NCBI GenBank assembly: GCA_031323845.1
Contig: JAVIYP010000054.1
Coordinates: forward strand, 1-17,407
Length of the DNA stretch: 17,407 nucleotides
DNA from: PUPG01 sp031323845
GTDB lineage: Bacteria; Bacteroidota; Bacteroidia; Bacteroidales; UBA7960
Direction: 5' to 3'
Below the pieces are notes generated by a model. It had not been told where the DNA came from and did no database searches. It saw only the letters and a program-made list of their open reading frames with translations. The first letter of the stretch is position 1, and the number at the start of each line of letters is the position of its first letter. Position numbers and translations under genes: made by a program. This document shows positions 1-7,528 of this stretch, piece by piece.

Positions 1-833
1 GGGTAGGCAAGGGCGTACTGTAAGGGAATTTTCATGTCGGGCATGGCCAGTTGGGCCTTGATGCTTCCGTCAGCAAACTGCACCAGCGAGTGGATGATGG
101 ATTGCGGGTGGAACAGGATGTGTATCTGCTCCGGTTTCAGTCCGAAAAGCCATTGGGTGGCAATCGCTTCCATACCCTTGTTCATCAGGGTGGCCGAGTC
201 AATGCTCACCTTTGTTCCCATACGCCAGTTGGGATGTTTCAGCGCTTCGCCGATGCTGACAGCATGCAGGTCCTGCCTTTTCATACCCCGGAAAGGACCA
301 CCGCTGGCCGTCAGGTATACCTTCTCAACACTACCCGTTTCTTCACCATGCAGGCACTGAAAAACAGCAGAGTGTTCCGAGTCAACAGGAATCACCAGGG
401 CCCTGTTCTCCCTGGCTGTTTGCATGAGAATACTGCCCGCCGCCACCAGGCTTTCCTTGTTTGCCATCGCGAGGTTCTTGCCTTGTTTAAGGGCGTTGAG
501 CCCCACCTTAAGACCGTCAATCCCTACCATGGCATTCAACACCAGGTCTGCTTCTGCAATAAGCGAGGGGTCGTGCAGGTAATGACTTCCAGCGTAGACC
601 TGTGTATCAGGAAGCAATTTCTTAAGGTGCCGGTAATGGGTTTTCTGACCAATAACCACCTGCCCGGGACTGAATTCCAGCACCTGACGGGCAAGCAGCT
701 CATGATTGCTGTGAGCGCTGAGCAGGTATACATCGAACATCGGTCTGTTACTGCGTATAACCTCAAGGGCTTGTTGCCCGATAGAACCGGTTGAACCGAT
801 AATGGCGATTTTTTTACAGCCGTTGACCGTCAT
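1..833 (-). CDS. dxr: 1-deoxy-D-xylulose 5-phosphate reductoisomerase, N-terminal 277 residues (runs off left edge)
   Basis: The protein catalyses the NADPH-dependent rearrangement and reduction of 1-deoxy-D-xylulose 5-phosphate to 2-C-methyl-D-erythritol 4-phosphate, the second step of the MEP isoprenoid pathway, in the cytosol. I translated the minus strand directly: a Rossmann-type GSTGSIG motif lies at residues 13-19, followed by MANKESLV, the metal-binding PVDSEHSA segment, the flexible-loop tryptophan in HPNWRMG, and IDSATLMNKG, which are all family hallmarks. Full-length family members are about 385 residues, so roughly the last 110 are outside the window. The ATG at 831-833 overlaps the stop of the upstream peptidase gene (830-832) as ATGA, which suggests translational coupling in one minus-strand operon. 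The visible part has no frameshift or missing key residue. Function is near certain. Confidence 0.96.
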   Translation of the reverse strand, partial: MTVNGCKKIAIIGSTGSIGQQALEVIRSNRPMFDVYLLSAHSNHELLARQVLEFSPGQVVIGQKTHYRHLKKLLPDTQVYAGSHYLHDPSLIAEADLVLNAMVGIDGLKVGLNALKQGKNLAMANKESLVAAGSILMQTARENRALVIPVDSEHSAVFQCLHGEETGSVEKVYLTASGGPFRGMKRQDLHAVSIGEALKHPNWRMGTKVSIDSATLMNKGMEAIATQWLFGLKPEQIHILFHPQSIIHSLVQFADGSIKAQLAMPDMKIPLQYALAY

Positions 834-1720
834 TGAAAGGAAATATAGTCTGCAGGGTTTACTGGAATTCCATTGAACCAAAGCTCGAAGTGCAGGTGAG
901 TCCCGGTGGAATACATGCCGGTATCACCGATCACAGCAATGGCATCTCCGGCTTCCACAAAGTCACCCTGCTGCTTGAGAAGCCTGCTGTTATGCTTGTA
1001 TATTGAAATGATATTATTGGGATGCTGTATGCCAATGGTATAGCCCGTTTCTGCAGTCCAGGCCGATAACACCACCCTGCCGCCAAGCGTCGATTTTATG
1101 ATGGCACCATGGTCTGCTACAATGTCCACCCCATAATGGCCGTTTTTTGGACTGAAATGGCTGCTTATCATGCCTTTAAGAGGAGAAAAGAAGGCAATAT
1201 GATCACTTTGTCTGGCGACCATCAGCTCGCTTCCTGACCAATAATTTGCCTCAAAGCGGGCAGCCTCTTCCATTTCGGCTCGCAGCAGCGAATCTTCTCT
1301 CGACCGGGGCAGGTCCTCTATGAGAATGCCCCCGGGATCACTGACACTGTCCGGGAATTCTTCAATCAGGTCTCTCCCCTCAACGATGTTGCGGATGTTC
1401 ATAATGAAAAGGTCTTTCTGGCGCAAGTCTCTTTCCAGGGAGTCGGCCCTCAGCGATAATTCGCGCAATACTTGTCTTGTGTTGAAATCGGCATACCCGG
1501 GTATGTATTCTCTCAGAGGAGTAAAGGCTACCAGGTAAATAGTACCGATGATCAATAAAAACCCTAAGGTGCCTGCAGCCAGAAATACACTAAAACGCGT
1601 CAGCCGCATGATCAGCTTTTCTTCCAAAGTTTCGTTATTCATCACTACCAGACGATACTTGGTGTGTAGCTTGCGAAAAAACCCTTTCTGTTTTTGTTGG
1701 TCCTCCATTGCCAGATTCAT
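830..1720 (-). CDS. Membrane-anchored M23 (LytM-type) peptidoglycan endopeptidase
   Basis: This is a 296-residue zinc metallopeptidase predicted to cut peptide cross-links of peptidoglycan in the periplasm. Order of parts: a basic cytoplasmic N-terminus (1-43), one transmembrane helix (about 44-66), a coiled-coil-like linker rich in E, R and L (about 82-155), and a C-terminal LytM domain (about 178-292). The zinc and catalytic residues are all present: H195 and D199 in HYGVD, H243, and H275/H277 in HLHFE, so the enzyme should be active rather than an EnvC/NlpD-like activator. The cytoplasmic tail contains KYRLVVMNNETLEE, a segment I recall as conserved in Bacteroidetes homologues. ATG at 1720 was chosen; a second ATG four codons later is possible. 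It lies head-to-head with the PorW gene and overlaps dxr by four bases. The exact substrate bond is unknown. Confidence 0.92.
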   Translation of the reverse strand: MNLAMEDQQKQKGFFRKLHTKYRLVVMNNETLEEKLIMRLTRFSVFLAAGTLGFLLIIGTIYLVAFTPLREYIPGYADFNTRQVLRELSLRADSLERDLRQKDLFIMNIRNIVEGRDLIEEFPDSVSDPGGILIEDLPRSREDSLLRAEMEEAARFEANYWSGSELMVARQSDHIAFFSPLKGMISSHFSPKNGHYGVDIVADHGAIIKSTLGGRVVLSAWTAETGYTIGIQHPNNIISIYKHNSRLLKQQGDFVEAGDAIAVIGDTGMYSTGTHLHFELWFNGIPVNPADYISFQ

Positions 1721-1855
1721 TATGCCTTGAATGCTGTAAAATTAATCATTTTATTGAAGTTGTCTGTCAGGCCGTTCTTTTTTCAGAAACCTCCCTGTTC
1801 TTACAATAATTAAATGAATAGAGAGTTATCTTTGTGGAATATTTTGTCTTGACGC
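1721..1855. other. Divergent intergenic region between the M23 peptidase and porW
   Basis: These 135 bases hold the start regions of two divergent transcripts. The rightward side has a clear TAnnTTTG box (separate entry). For the leftward side the best candidate is TAATTTTA on the minus strand (1744-1737), one base off the consensus and without a visible TTTG -33 box, so I consider it weak. No coding sequence is apparent. Confidence 0.4.
1827..1834 (+). promoter_or_regulatory. Bacteroidetes-type -7 box TATCTTTG for porW
   Basis: TATCTTTG matches the Bacteroidetes primary-sigma -7 consensus TAnnTTTG exactly. Transcription would start near 1840, leaving a leader of only about 15 bases before the ATG at 1856. 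The -33 box is poor (TTAC at 1801-1804, 22 bases upstream). The match is seen directly; use as a promoter is inferred. Confidence 0.5.
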
Positions 1856-4504
1856 ATGCACCTGTTTCCGAAACTACATAAGAGGGTTGTTATCCTGCTG
1901 TTTTTGATTGCATTTGGTACGCTTCAGTGGAGCTGTTCAACACAGAAGAACTCCTTTGTCAACCGGACCTATCATACCATCAATGCCAAGTACAATGGCT
2001 TCTTCAATGCCCGGGAGAGCTACCGGGAGGGTGTGAAGCGTTTGTCGGAACTGCACAACGACAATTATGAGGAGATCCTGGCCGTATTTAAATACGGCAG
2101 CGAACAGGATGCCGCTTCCGTACGATCCAATATGGATGTTGCCTATGAAAAGGCAAGCCTGGTGATCAGACGGCATTCGATGGACATCCGAGGAGTTGAA
2201 TACAATAAATGGATTGATGAATCCTACTTTCTGATTGCCCGCTCTCACTTCTTCAAAAGAGATTATACCCTGGCCATCCTGACCTTTGAATACATCATAA
2301 GGCAATACGACACCAGGCGCAGTCACGACTCCAAGGTCTGGATCGCCAAGTCGTACCACCGCCAGGACCGGTTTACGCAGGCTGCGCAAATGCTTGAATT
2401 GCTCGAGGACCATTATGCCGACGGGTTGCTGACTGAGGAAACGGCTGCCTTGTTTCGTCTTGCCTATGCCGAGCATTACATGCTCAGGGGATCGTATGAA
2501 CTTGCAGCAGAACAGCTTCAGAAGGGTATGCCCTATGTCAAAAACCGTCACGACAGGGTGAGGCTCACCTTTATCCAGGGCCAGTTATATCATCATTCCG
2601 GGAATTTTGCGCGTGCGCAGCAAACATACCAGGATGTCCTCAGGATGCGCCCCTCCTTCCAGATGGCTTTCCAGTCCCGTATTGGCATGGCCATGGCTTA
2701 TGATCCCTCGGTGGGCGGTAGCGGCTATATCCGCAATGAGCTGCTTGATATGTTGTCTGACGACAGAAACCGGCTTTACCGCGACCAGATCTATTACGCC
2801 CTTGCTCAACTCGCCATGCGGCAGAACGACGTGCCGGAAGCCATACGACTCTATACCCTGTCGTATGAGGCCAGCGAAGAAAACAACCTGCAGAAAGCCC
2901 TGTCGTTTCTGCGTCTTGGCGAGATTTACTTCGAAAAGCCCGATTATGTGAATGCTGGTACCTATTACGACAGCACCATAAATTACCTTCCTGCATCTTT
3001 TGAAAACTTCGAACACATCAGGCGCCGGCAAATGGTGTTGTCAAACCTGGTGCAGCAGCTTAGGGTTATTGAACATGAAGACTCGTTGCAACGGCTGGCT
3101 GCCCTTCCAAAAGCCGAACAGGAAGCTGTTGCGGATGCCATCATCCGGCAATTGCGTGAAGAAGACAGGCGCCGTGAGCAGGAGGAAAGAGAACGGGTTG
3201 CATCCATGCGTGATGCCGGGCGAATGGCCAGAGACACCCGCGGAATGGGCGGACAGGAAACAGGGTGGTACTTTTACAACTCCACCACCATTGCCAACGG
3301 CAAGCTTGAGTTCTTCAGCCGTTTTGGCGACAGAAGGCTTGAAGATATGTGGCGCATCAGCAACAAACAAATGCTGGCAGGCGATTTTGACATGGGGTTT
3401 GACTTTGACAACGAATACCCGGAAGAAGAAGAGGAAGAACTCGATGCCTACGACAGGGAAACTTATCTCCGGAACATTCCGGTTACCGAAGAGCAGATGG
3501 CCGTATCGAACCAGCGAAAAATACAGGCATGGTATAACAAGGCTTTGATTTTTAAGGACCAGCTGAGGGATGTGTCCAATGCCATTCATAGTTTTGATGC
3601 CGTTATCAACACCTTTCCGGGATCCCCGTTTGAGCTGAACGCCTTTTACTGCCTCTATTACCTCTACAGGGAGTCCGGCGATGTAATGAACGCAGACCTG
3701 GTTAAAAACCGCTTGCTTGCTCAATATCCCGACAGTGAATATGCCAAAATCATCGGTGACCCCAATTATGCCGATAAAGTGCGGGAAAGGCAAAGACTGG
3801 CCGAACAACTGTACAAGGAAAGCTACCAGGCGTTTTTTGCAGGCCGTTACGATGTGATAAGGCAAAATATGCGCGCCCTGGATACACTGGATGTGTCGCG
3901 TGATATCGCAGCACGCTTCGCCTATCTCAATGCACTCTCTTTTGGCAGGTCGGATGACCCGTATTTGTTCAGAAGCGAACTGCAATCGGTGGTTGACAAT
4001 TTTGGTGAGACACCTGTGCATGGCCCTGCATCCATACTGCTTGCTTCGCTCGATGTTCCTGACAGTATGGATGACCTCGCCGCAGATACGGGCAGAGACC
4101 AGCGCAGAAGAGCACCCGACGAAACCATGGACTCTCCCTTTACCTATTCACCTGACAAGGTGCACTTCTTTATTATGATCATCAATACGGCCAGGAATAA
4201 TCCGACCGATATCAGCAATAAACTGAATGAATACAACAACGAAAAATTTTCCGGAAAAGACCTTACCGGAAGCAACATCTTTTTTGAACAAGGAAAACAA
4301 CTGCTTACGGTAACAAACTTCCCCAACCTGGAGGATGCCATGGATTATTATTCTGCCGTGATGCAATCAGAGCTGTTCAGTCAACGGGAAATTGCCAACA
4401 TCGAAGCATTTGTAATTTCCATTGACAATTACCCCGCCTTTTATCAAGACAAAAAGCTTGATGATTATCGCTTGTTTTTTGACTTTTATTACCTTGGGAT
4501 ATAA
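1856..4504 (+). CDS. porW: Type IX secretion system periplasmic TPR lipoprotein, PorW/SprE family
   Basis: This 882-residue protein resembles PorW of Porphyromonas and SprE of Flavobacterium, a lipoprotein needed for type IX secretion and, in gliding species, motility. A type II signal peptide ends at Cys27 (LQWSC); no typical surface-export motif follows the cysteine, consistent with a periplasm-facing anchor. Just after it comes the family signature YHTINAKYNGFFNARESY. Residues about 115-400 contain at least six TPR-like helical pairs, and another lies around 560-600. A charged, R/E-rich segment lies around residues 420-450 and an acidic run (EEEEEE) near 525. Length fits the SprE group better than shorter PorW forms. 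It has its own promoter and precedes bactofilin, an order I associate with Bacteroidetes. No other T9SS genes are in view. The family call is confident; the exact role here is inferred from homologues. Confidence 0.85.
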   Translation: MHLFPKLHKRVVILLFLIAFGTLQWSCSTQKNSFVNRTYHTINAKYNGFFNARESYREGVKRLSELHNDNYEEILAVFKYGSEQDAASVRSNMDVAYEKASLVIRRHSMDIRGVEYNKWIDESYFLIARSHFFKRDYTLAILTFEYIIRQYDTRRSHDSKVWIAKSYHRQDRFTQAAQMLELLEDHYADGLLTEETAALFRLAYAEHYMLRGSYELAAEQLQKGMPYVKNRHDRVRLTFIQGQLYHHSGNFARAQQTYQDVLRMRPSFQMAFQSRIGMAMAYDPSVGGSGYIRNELLDMLSDDRNRLYRDQIYYALAQLAMRQNDVPEAIRLYTLSYEASEENNLQKALSFLRLGEIYFEKPDYVNAGTYYDSTINYLPASFENFEHIRRRQMVLSNLVQQLRVIEHEDSLQRLAALPKAEQEAVADAIIRQLREEDRRREQEERERVASMRDAGRMARDTRGMGGQETGWYFYNSTTIANGKLEFFSRFGDRRLEDMWRISNKQMLAGDFDMGFDFDNEYPEEEEEELDAYDRETYLRNIPVTEEQMAVSNQRKIQAWYNKALIFKDQLRDVSNAIHSFDAVINTFPGSPFELNAFYCLYYLYRESGDVMNADLVKNRLLAQYPDSEYAKIIGDPNYADKVRERQRLAEQLYKESYQAFFAGRYDVIRQNMRALDTLDVSRDIAARFAYLNALSFGRSDDPYLFRSELQSVVDNFGETPVHGPASILLASLDVPDSMDDLAADTGRDQRRRAPDETMDSPFTYSPDKVHFFIMIINTARNNPTDISNKLNEYNNEKFSGKDLTGSNIFFEQGKQLLTVTNFPNLEDAMDYYSAVMQSELFSQREIANIEAFVISIDNYPAFYQDKKLDDYRLFFDFYYLGI

Positions 4505-4528
4505 GCTGCTAAAGCATTATGCACCCGT

Positions 4529-4561
4529 TTTGATGATTTAACTGATATTTTTTTACTTTTG
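4529..4561 (+). promoter_or_regulatory. Bacteroidetes-type -33/-7 promoter for the bactofilin-atp operon
   Basis: TTTG at 4529-4532 and TACTTTTG at 4554-4561 match the Bacteroidetes -33 (TTTG) and -7 (TAnnTTTG) consensus with a 21-base spacer, the best-formed promoter in the window. Initiation near 4568 gives a leader of about 50 bases before the bactofilin ATG at 4617. All genes from here to atpG follow on the same strand with gaps of 12-90 bases and no better promoter, so it probably drives the ATP synthase operon too. Confidence 0.62.
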
Positions 4562-4616
4562 TAGACTGCTTCAAAAAAAGTTATCAGAATTTAGTATTAA
4601 CCGAAAAAAAACACCA

Positions 4617-5003
4617 ATGACCAAACAAAAAGAACCGGATCATACCGCCATTAACCTGGTGGGTACAGGTACTACCATAAAAGGAGAAATTACTTCTAAA
4701 GGAGACATTCGCGTAGACGGAAAAGTTGTTGGCCAGATGAGGTCAGAGGGTAAGATTGTCATTGGAAACAGCGGCGTTGTGGAGGGAGACATCTTTTGCA
4801 ACAATGCCGATTTATCAGGAAAAGTCAACGGAAAGGCCGATGTGGCGGAACTGCTCACACTAAAGGCTTCCTCCGAATTTATTGGAGATATTATTACAAA
4901 CAAGCTGGCCATCGAACCCGGTGCGAAATTCTCCGGAACATGTTCGATGGACAAAGAGGCAACGTCACATGCAAATACGCCTGAGGTTGTCAAAAAGAGT
5001 TAA
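4617..5003 (+). CDS. Bactofilin (polymer-forming cytoskeletal protein)
   Basis: The 128-residue protein is a bactofilin: a right-handed beta-helix that polymerises without nucleotide into membrane-associated filaments and acts as a scaffold for cell-shape enzymes. The evidence is the run of short glycine-spaced beta repeats typical of DUF583, for example TIKGEI, GDIRVDGKVVGQM, GVVEGDI, ADLSGKVNGKAD and GDIITNKLAIEPGAKFSGTC, filling residues about 17-110. The flanks are short and charged: an N-terminal MTKQKE tail and a C-terminal tail ending in KKS. Size is normal for the family. It sits 24 bases upstream of the next membrane protein gene and is the first gene of the probable operon with the ATP synthase. 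An M23 endopeptidase, a common bactofilin partner in other bacteria, is encoded one gene upstream on the opposite strand. Confidence 0.93.
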   Translation: MTKQKEPDHTAINLVGTGTTIKGEITSKGDIRVDGKVVGQMRSEGKIVIGNSGVVEGDIFCNNADLSGKVNGKADVAELLTLKASSEFIGDIITNKLAIEPGAKFSGTCSMDKEATSHANTPEVVKKS

Positions 5004-5027
5004 GTTGTAAACCGATACCGGAACATC

Positions 5028-5414
5028 ATGGCTCCAGGCCTTTTGGTTTTTATAAAGCAGCTCTCGGTGTTTTCAGGGATCTTGTTCCTGATGTATGCGT
5101 TATTTGCAGTTGTCATGCCTGAAAAATACACGTCTAAAGCCTTCTGGGCTTTTGTCCCGTTTTTTTACCTGGTGGCACTGGTTTCCAGAATTATTCTGAC
5201 CAGGCTAACGGCTGGTAACCCGAAACGCTTTAGTGTCAAGTATGTGCGAATAAGCACAATGCGTTTGTTATTTTACATCAGTGTGTTGCTGCTGTACGCT
5301 TTCCGCTTCCCCGGAGATGCTCCGGCCTTTATCATTACTTTTTTCGTTTTCTACTTTGCATTCAGTATGTTTGAAATTATACTCCTTTACAGGGATATGA
5401 ATTTAGGCAGATAA
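5028..5414 (+). CDS. Four-helix membrane protein in the AtpI/AtpZ position of the ATP synthase operon
   Basis: I do not recognise a firm family, but the setting is informative. This 128-residue protein has four predicted transmembrane helices (about 10-30, 38-58, 76-94 and 99-121) with a basic loop, RLTAGNPKRF, between helices 2 and 3. It lies directly between bactofilin and atpB with gaps of 24 and 34 bases. Length and topology resemble the proteobacterial AtpI (UncI) protein, which helps c-ring assembly or ion supply for the ATP synthase. In related Bacteroidetes I would expect a short two-helix AtpZ-like gene followed by such a hypothetical gene; here only this one is present. A role in ATP synthase assembly is inferred from position and topology only. 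ATG at 5028 is the first start after the bactofilin stop. Confidence 0.65.
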   Translation: MAPGLLVFIKQLSVFSGILFLMYALFAVVMPEKYTSKAFWAFVPFFYLVALVSRIILTRLTAGNPKRFSVKYVRISTMRLLFYISVLLLYAFRFPGDAPAFIITFFVFYFAFSMFEIILLYRDMNLGR

Positions 5415-5448
5415 GTCAGAGCTGCTGATTGCTTTTTATTTTTTTGAT

Positions 5449-6627
5449 GTGAAGAAGACAAAAAATTCCCGGACGGTGACCCGAAGAGACAGGATACTGT
5501 TGCTTTCGCTCCTGCTTGCGGGTATTTTGTGTTCTGCTTATATCTTGTCGGAGGACCATGGCCGTAATGCTTCCCAGTCAACTCATTCAGTGGCATTACA
5601 GCCGGAAGGAGAGGGTTCCGCAAAAACCGGGAAAAAGGAGTTTAACGCCCGAAAGGTAATCGTTGACCACGTGCTGGATTCTTATGACTGGCATTTGTTC
5701 GACATTGGTCAGCGTGAGTTTTCGATACCCTTACCGGTGATTTTGATTTATGAAGGCAAACTGTATGTTTTTTCCAGCAGCCGTTTCGATCACGGATATT
5801 CATCCTACAAGGGGTTCAGGCTCGCTGCCGAAGGACATAACAAAGGACGGGCCATCAGGGTAATGGAAGACGGGATTACACCGGACCCTGATGCCTCCAT
5901 GATCTATGACTTTTCCATTACGAAAAATGTGGCAGCCATCATCGCCGCCTCTGTCATATTATGCCTGATCTTCATTCATATAGGAAACAAATACAGGAAG
6001 GCCGATATCTACAGCACACCAAAGGGGCTGCCCGCCTTTTTCGAACCGCTGATCCTTTTTGTGCGCGACCAGATCGCCCTCCTGGCAATTGCACCCAGGC
6101 ACTACAGGAAGTTTATGCCCTACCTGCTCACCGTCTTCTTTTTCATCTTGCTGAACAACCTGCTCGGACTGGTGCCTTTCTTCCCGGGAGGCGCCAACGT
6201 TACCGGCAACATAAGCGTGACTTTTGTGCTGGCCATGTTTACCTTCTTTACCACACACTGGTTTGCCAATAAAGGCTACTGGCAGCATATGTTCAACATG
6301 CCCGGCATACCCATGTTCCTGAAATTCCCGATTCCGATTCTGCCCGTGCTTGAGATGGTTGGTGCACTGATCAAACCCTTCACCCTGATGATAAGGCTGT
6401 TTGCCAACATCACGGCGGGGCACATGGTGATCCTGAGTCTGACCTCGCTGATTTTTGTGCTTGGGAGCGTTAGTATTTTTCTGGGATACGTCATTTCGCC
6501 GCTTACCGTATTATTTTTGATTTTTTTGAACTTCTTAAAGATATTAGTTGCATTTTTGCAGGCGTATATCTTTACGTTGTTTAGTGCGTTCTTCTTTGGG
6601 ATGGCTGTTCCCGAAGAGCATCATTGA
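5449..6627 (+). CDS. atpB: F1Fo ATP synthase subunit a
   Basis: Subunit a is the Fo stator channel carrying protons to and from the c ring in the inner membrane. The 392-residue protein starts with GTG at 5449: the ATG two bases earlier reads straight into TGA, and no other early start exists in frame. An N-terminal signal-like segment (about 15-34) and a periplasmic extension of about 120 residues, including DHVLDSYDWHLF, precede the core; such a long N-terminus is usual in Bacteroidetes subunit a. The core begins near residue 158 and contains the essential arginine R316 in IRLFANITAGH, with E302 in the preceding helix and Q371 in FLQAYIF, giving a complete channel. It is the first gene of an atpBEFHAG block. 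No Shine-Dalgarno sequence is visible before the GTG. Confidence 0.96.
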   Translation: MKKTKNSRTVTRRDRILLLSLLLAGILCSAYILSEDHGRNASQSTHSVALQPEGEGSAKTGKKEFNARKVIVDHVLDSYDWHLFDIGQREFSIPLPVILIYEGKLYVFSSSRFDHGYSSYKGFRLAAEGHNKGRAIRVMEDGITPDPDASMIYDFSITKNVAAIIAASVILCLIFIHIGNKYRKADIYSTPKGLPAFFEPLILFVRDQIALLAIAPRHYRKFMPYLLTVFFFILLNNLLGLVPFFPGGANVTGNISVTFVLAMFTFFTTHWFANKGYWQHMFNMPGIPMFLKFPIPILPVLEMVGALIKPFTLMIRLFANITAGHMVILSLTSLIFVLGSVSIFLGYVISPLTVLFLIFLNFLKILVAFLQAYIFTLFSAFFFGMAVPEEHH

Positions 6628-6654
6628 TTATTTTTTTAACTAACAACCTATAAC

Positions 6655-6918
6655 ATGTCACTATTATTTGTATTGCTTAACAGTGTGGACATTGCCCACG
6701 AATGGATGAAACTCGGTGCTGCATTTGTAGCCGTTATTGCTGTTTTTGGTGCAGCATATGGTATCTCAACTATCGCGAAAAGCGCCATTGACAACATCGC
6801 TCGACAGCCCGAAGCCGGCAATGACCTGCGCTCATCAATGGTTGTAGCGGCTGCACTCATCGAAGGTATAACCTTCTTTGCCCTCGTTATCGTACTGCTG
6901 ACGCTCTTCGTGAATTAG
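6655..6918 (+). CDS. atpE: F1Fo ATP synthase subunit c
   Basis: The 87-residue hairpin protein forms the membrane rotor ring. Two helices flank the conserved loop ARQPE (residues 49-53); E70 in AALIEGITFF is the ion-binding carboxylate. After E70 come G, I, T and F, F rather than the S/T and Y of sodium-binding rings, and there is no helix-1 glutamine ligand, so I read it as proton-driven. The helix-packing motif usually written GxGxGxG is GxAxGxS here (G32, A34, G36, S38), which may matter for ring size. The gene sits 27 bases after atpB and is followed by an unusually long 90-base gap with hairpins before atpF, possibly adjusting expression because many c subunits are needed per enzyme. Confidence 0.95.
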   Translation: MSLLFVLLNSVDIAHEWMKLGAAFVAVIAVFGAAYGISTIAKSAIDNIARQPEAGNDLRSSMVVAAALIEGITFFALVIVLLTLFVN

Positions 6919-6956
6919 CGACAGCGGACAGTGCTGTTTTTTTGTGTCGTCGCTGT
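6917..6956 (+). other. Inverted repeat right after atpE
   Basis: AGCGAC (6917-6922) is complementary to GTCGCT (6949-6954), and alternatively ACAGCG (6921-6926) to CGCTGT (6951-6956), enclosing a T-run (6937-6943). This could form a hairpin at the atpE stop codon in the operon mRNA. Only pairing potential is seen; function is inferred. Confidence 0.35.
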
Positions 6957-6963
6957 AAGAAAA

Positions 6964-6988
6964 AAGCCGTCAGGCTTGCTTTCTTTTT
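6964..6988 (+). terminator. Weak terminator- or attenuator-like hairpin between atpE and atpF
   Basis: AAGCC (6964-6968), loop GTCA and GGCTT (6973-6977) form a five-pair stem, followed by GCTTTCTTTTT. The stem is short and the T-tract interrupted, so it is more likely a partial terminator or an mRNA processing/stability element than a full stop, since the atp genes continue downstream in the usual order. Confidence 0.35.
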
Positions 6989-7008
6989 AACTCATTAAAC
7001 TGCGAAGC

Positions 7009-7503
7009 ATGGAACTTTTGATGCCCGGTTTGGGACTGATCTTCTGGATGACAGTGGCCTTTGGGTTTGTAATGCTCATACTGAAAAAGTATGCCTGGAA
7101 GCCCATACTCAATGTGCTCCACCAAAGGGAAATAAAACTTGCCCAGTCGTTTAGTGATGCTAAGCGTATAGAGCAGGAAATGACGCAGCTTGAAGTCAGA
7201 AAACAAGCCAAAATTGAAGAAACGGATAAGCTGTGCCAGGAAATGACCGCCAGGGCAAAGGAAGAGGCTGTGCAAATCATTGAAGAAGCACGTGAAAAGG
7301 CGCTTGCTGAAGCTAAATTAATCACCGATCAGGCCGACGAAATGGTTCAGGCTTATAAACGGCAGGCCATGGAGGAGGTAAGGAGCCAGCTTTCTGCGCT
7401 TTCGCTCGACATTGCAGAAAAAATTCTGGAAGAAGAATTCAGCGACAGGGACCGTAACGCACGTTATGTTGACAAACTGCTTACCGATATGGTAATGAAT
7501 TAA
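7009..7503 (+). CDS. atpF: F1Fo ATP synthase subunit b
   Basis: Subunit b is the peripheral stalk that holds F1 against the rotation of the c ring. The 164-residue protein has one N-terminal transmembrane helix (about 8-26, ending LILKKYAWKPI, a motif typical of the subunit at the membrane exit) and then a long amphipathic, K/E/A-rich helix (about 35-140) suitable for dimerisation, with a C-terminal delta-binding segment including LSLDIAEKILEEEF. Length is normal. Only one b gene is present, so the stalk should be a homodimer. It is separated from atpE by 90 bases with hairpin potential and from atpH by 25 bases. Confidence 0.95.
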   Translation: MELLMPGLGLIFWMTVAFGFVMLILKKYAWKPILNVLHQREIKLAQSFSDAKRIEQEMTQLEVRKQAKIEETDKLCQEMTARAKEEAVQIIEEAREKALAEAKLITDQADEMVQAYKRQAMEEVRSQLSALSLDIAEKILEEEFSDRDRNARYVDKLLTDMVMN

Positions 7504-7528
7504 TCATGCAAATAACCTGCCATGGGCT

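Noticed and set aside
51..794. 247-codon plus-strand frame over the left edge
   Set aside because: It is antisense to dxr, whose minus-strand translation carries all family motifs; the plus frame shows none.
3041..4021. 326-codon minus-strand frame inside porW
   Set aside because: It is antisense to the well-supported PorW/SprE lipoprotein and has no recognisable domain, promoter or neighbour.
6655..6918. Sodium-translocating ATP synthase
   Set aside because: Subunit c lacks the helix-1 glutamine and the S/T and Y ligands after the key glutamate that sodium rings use.
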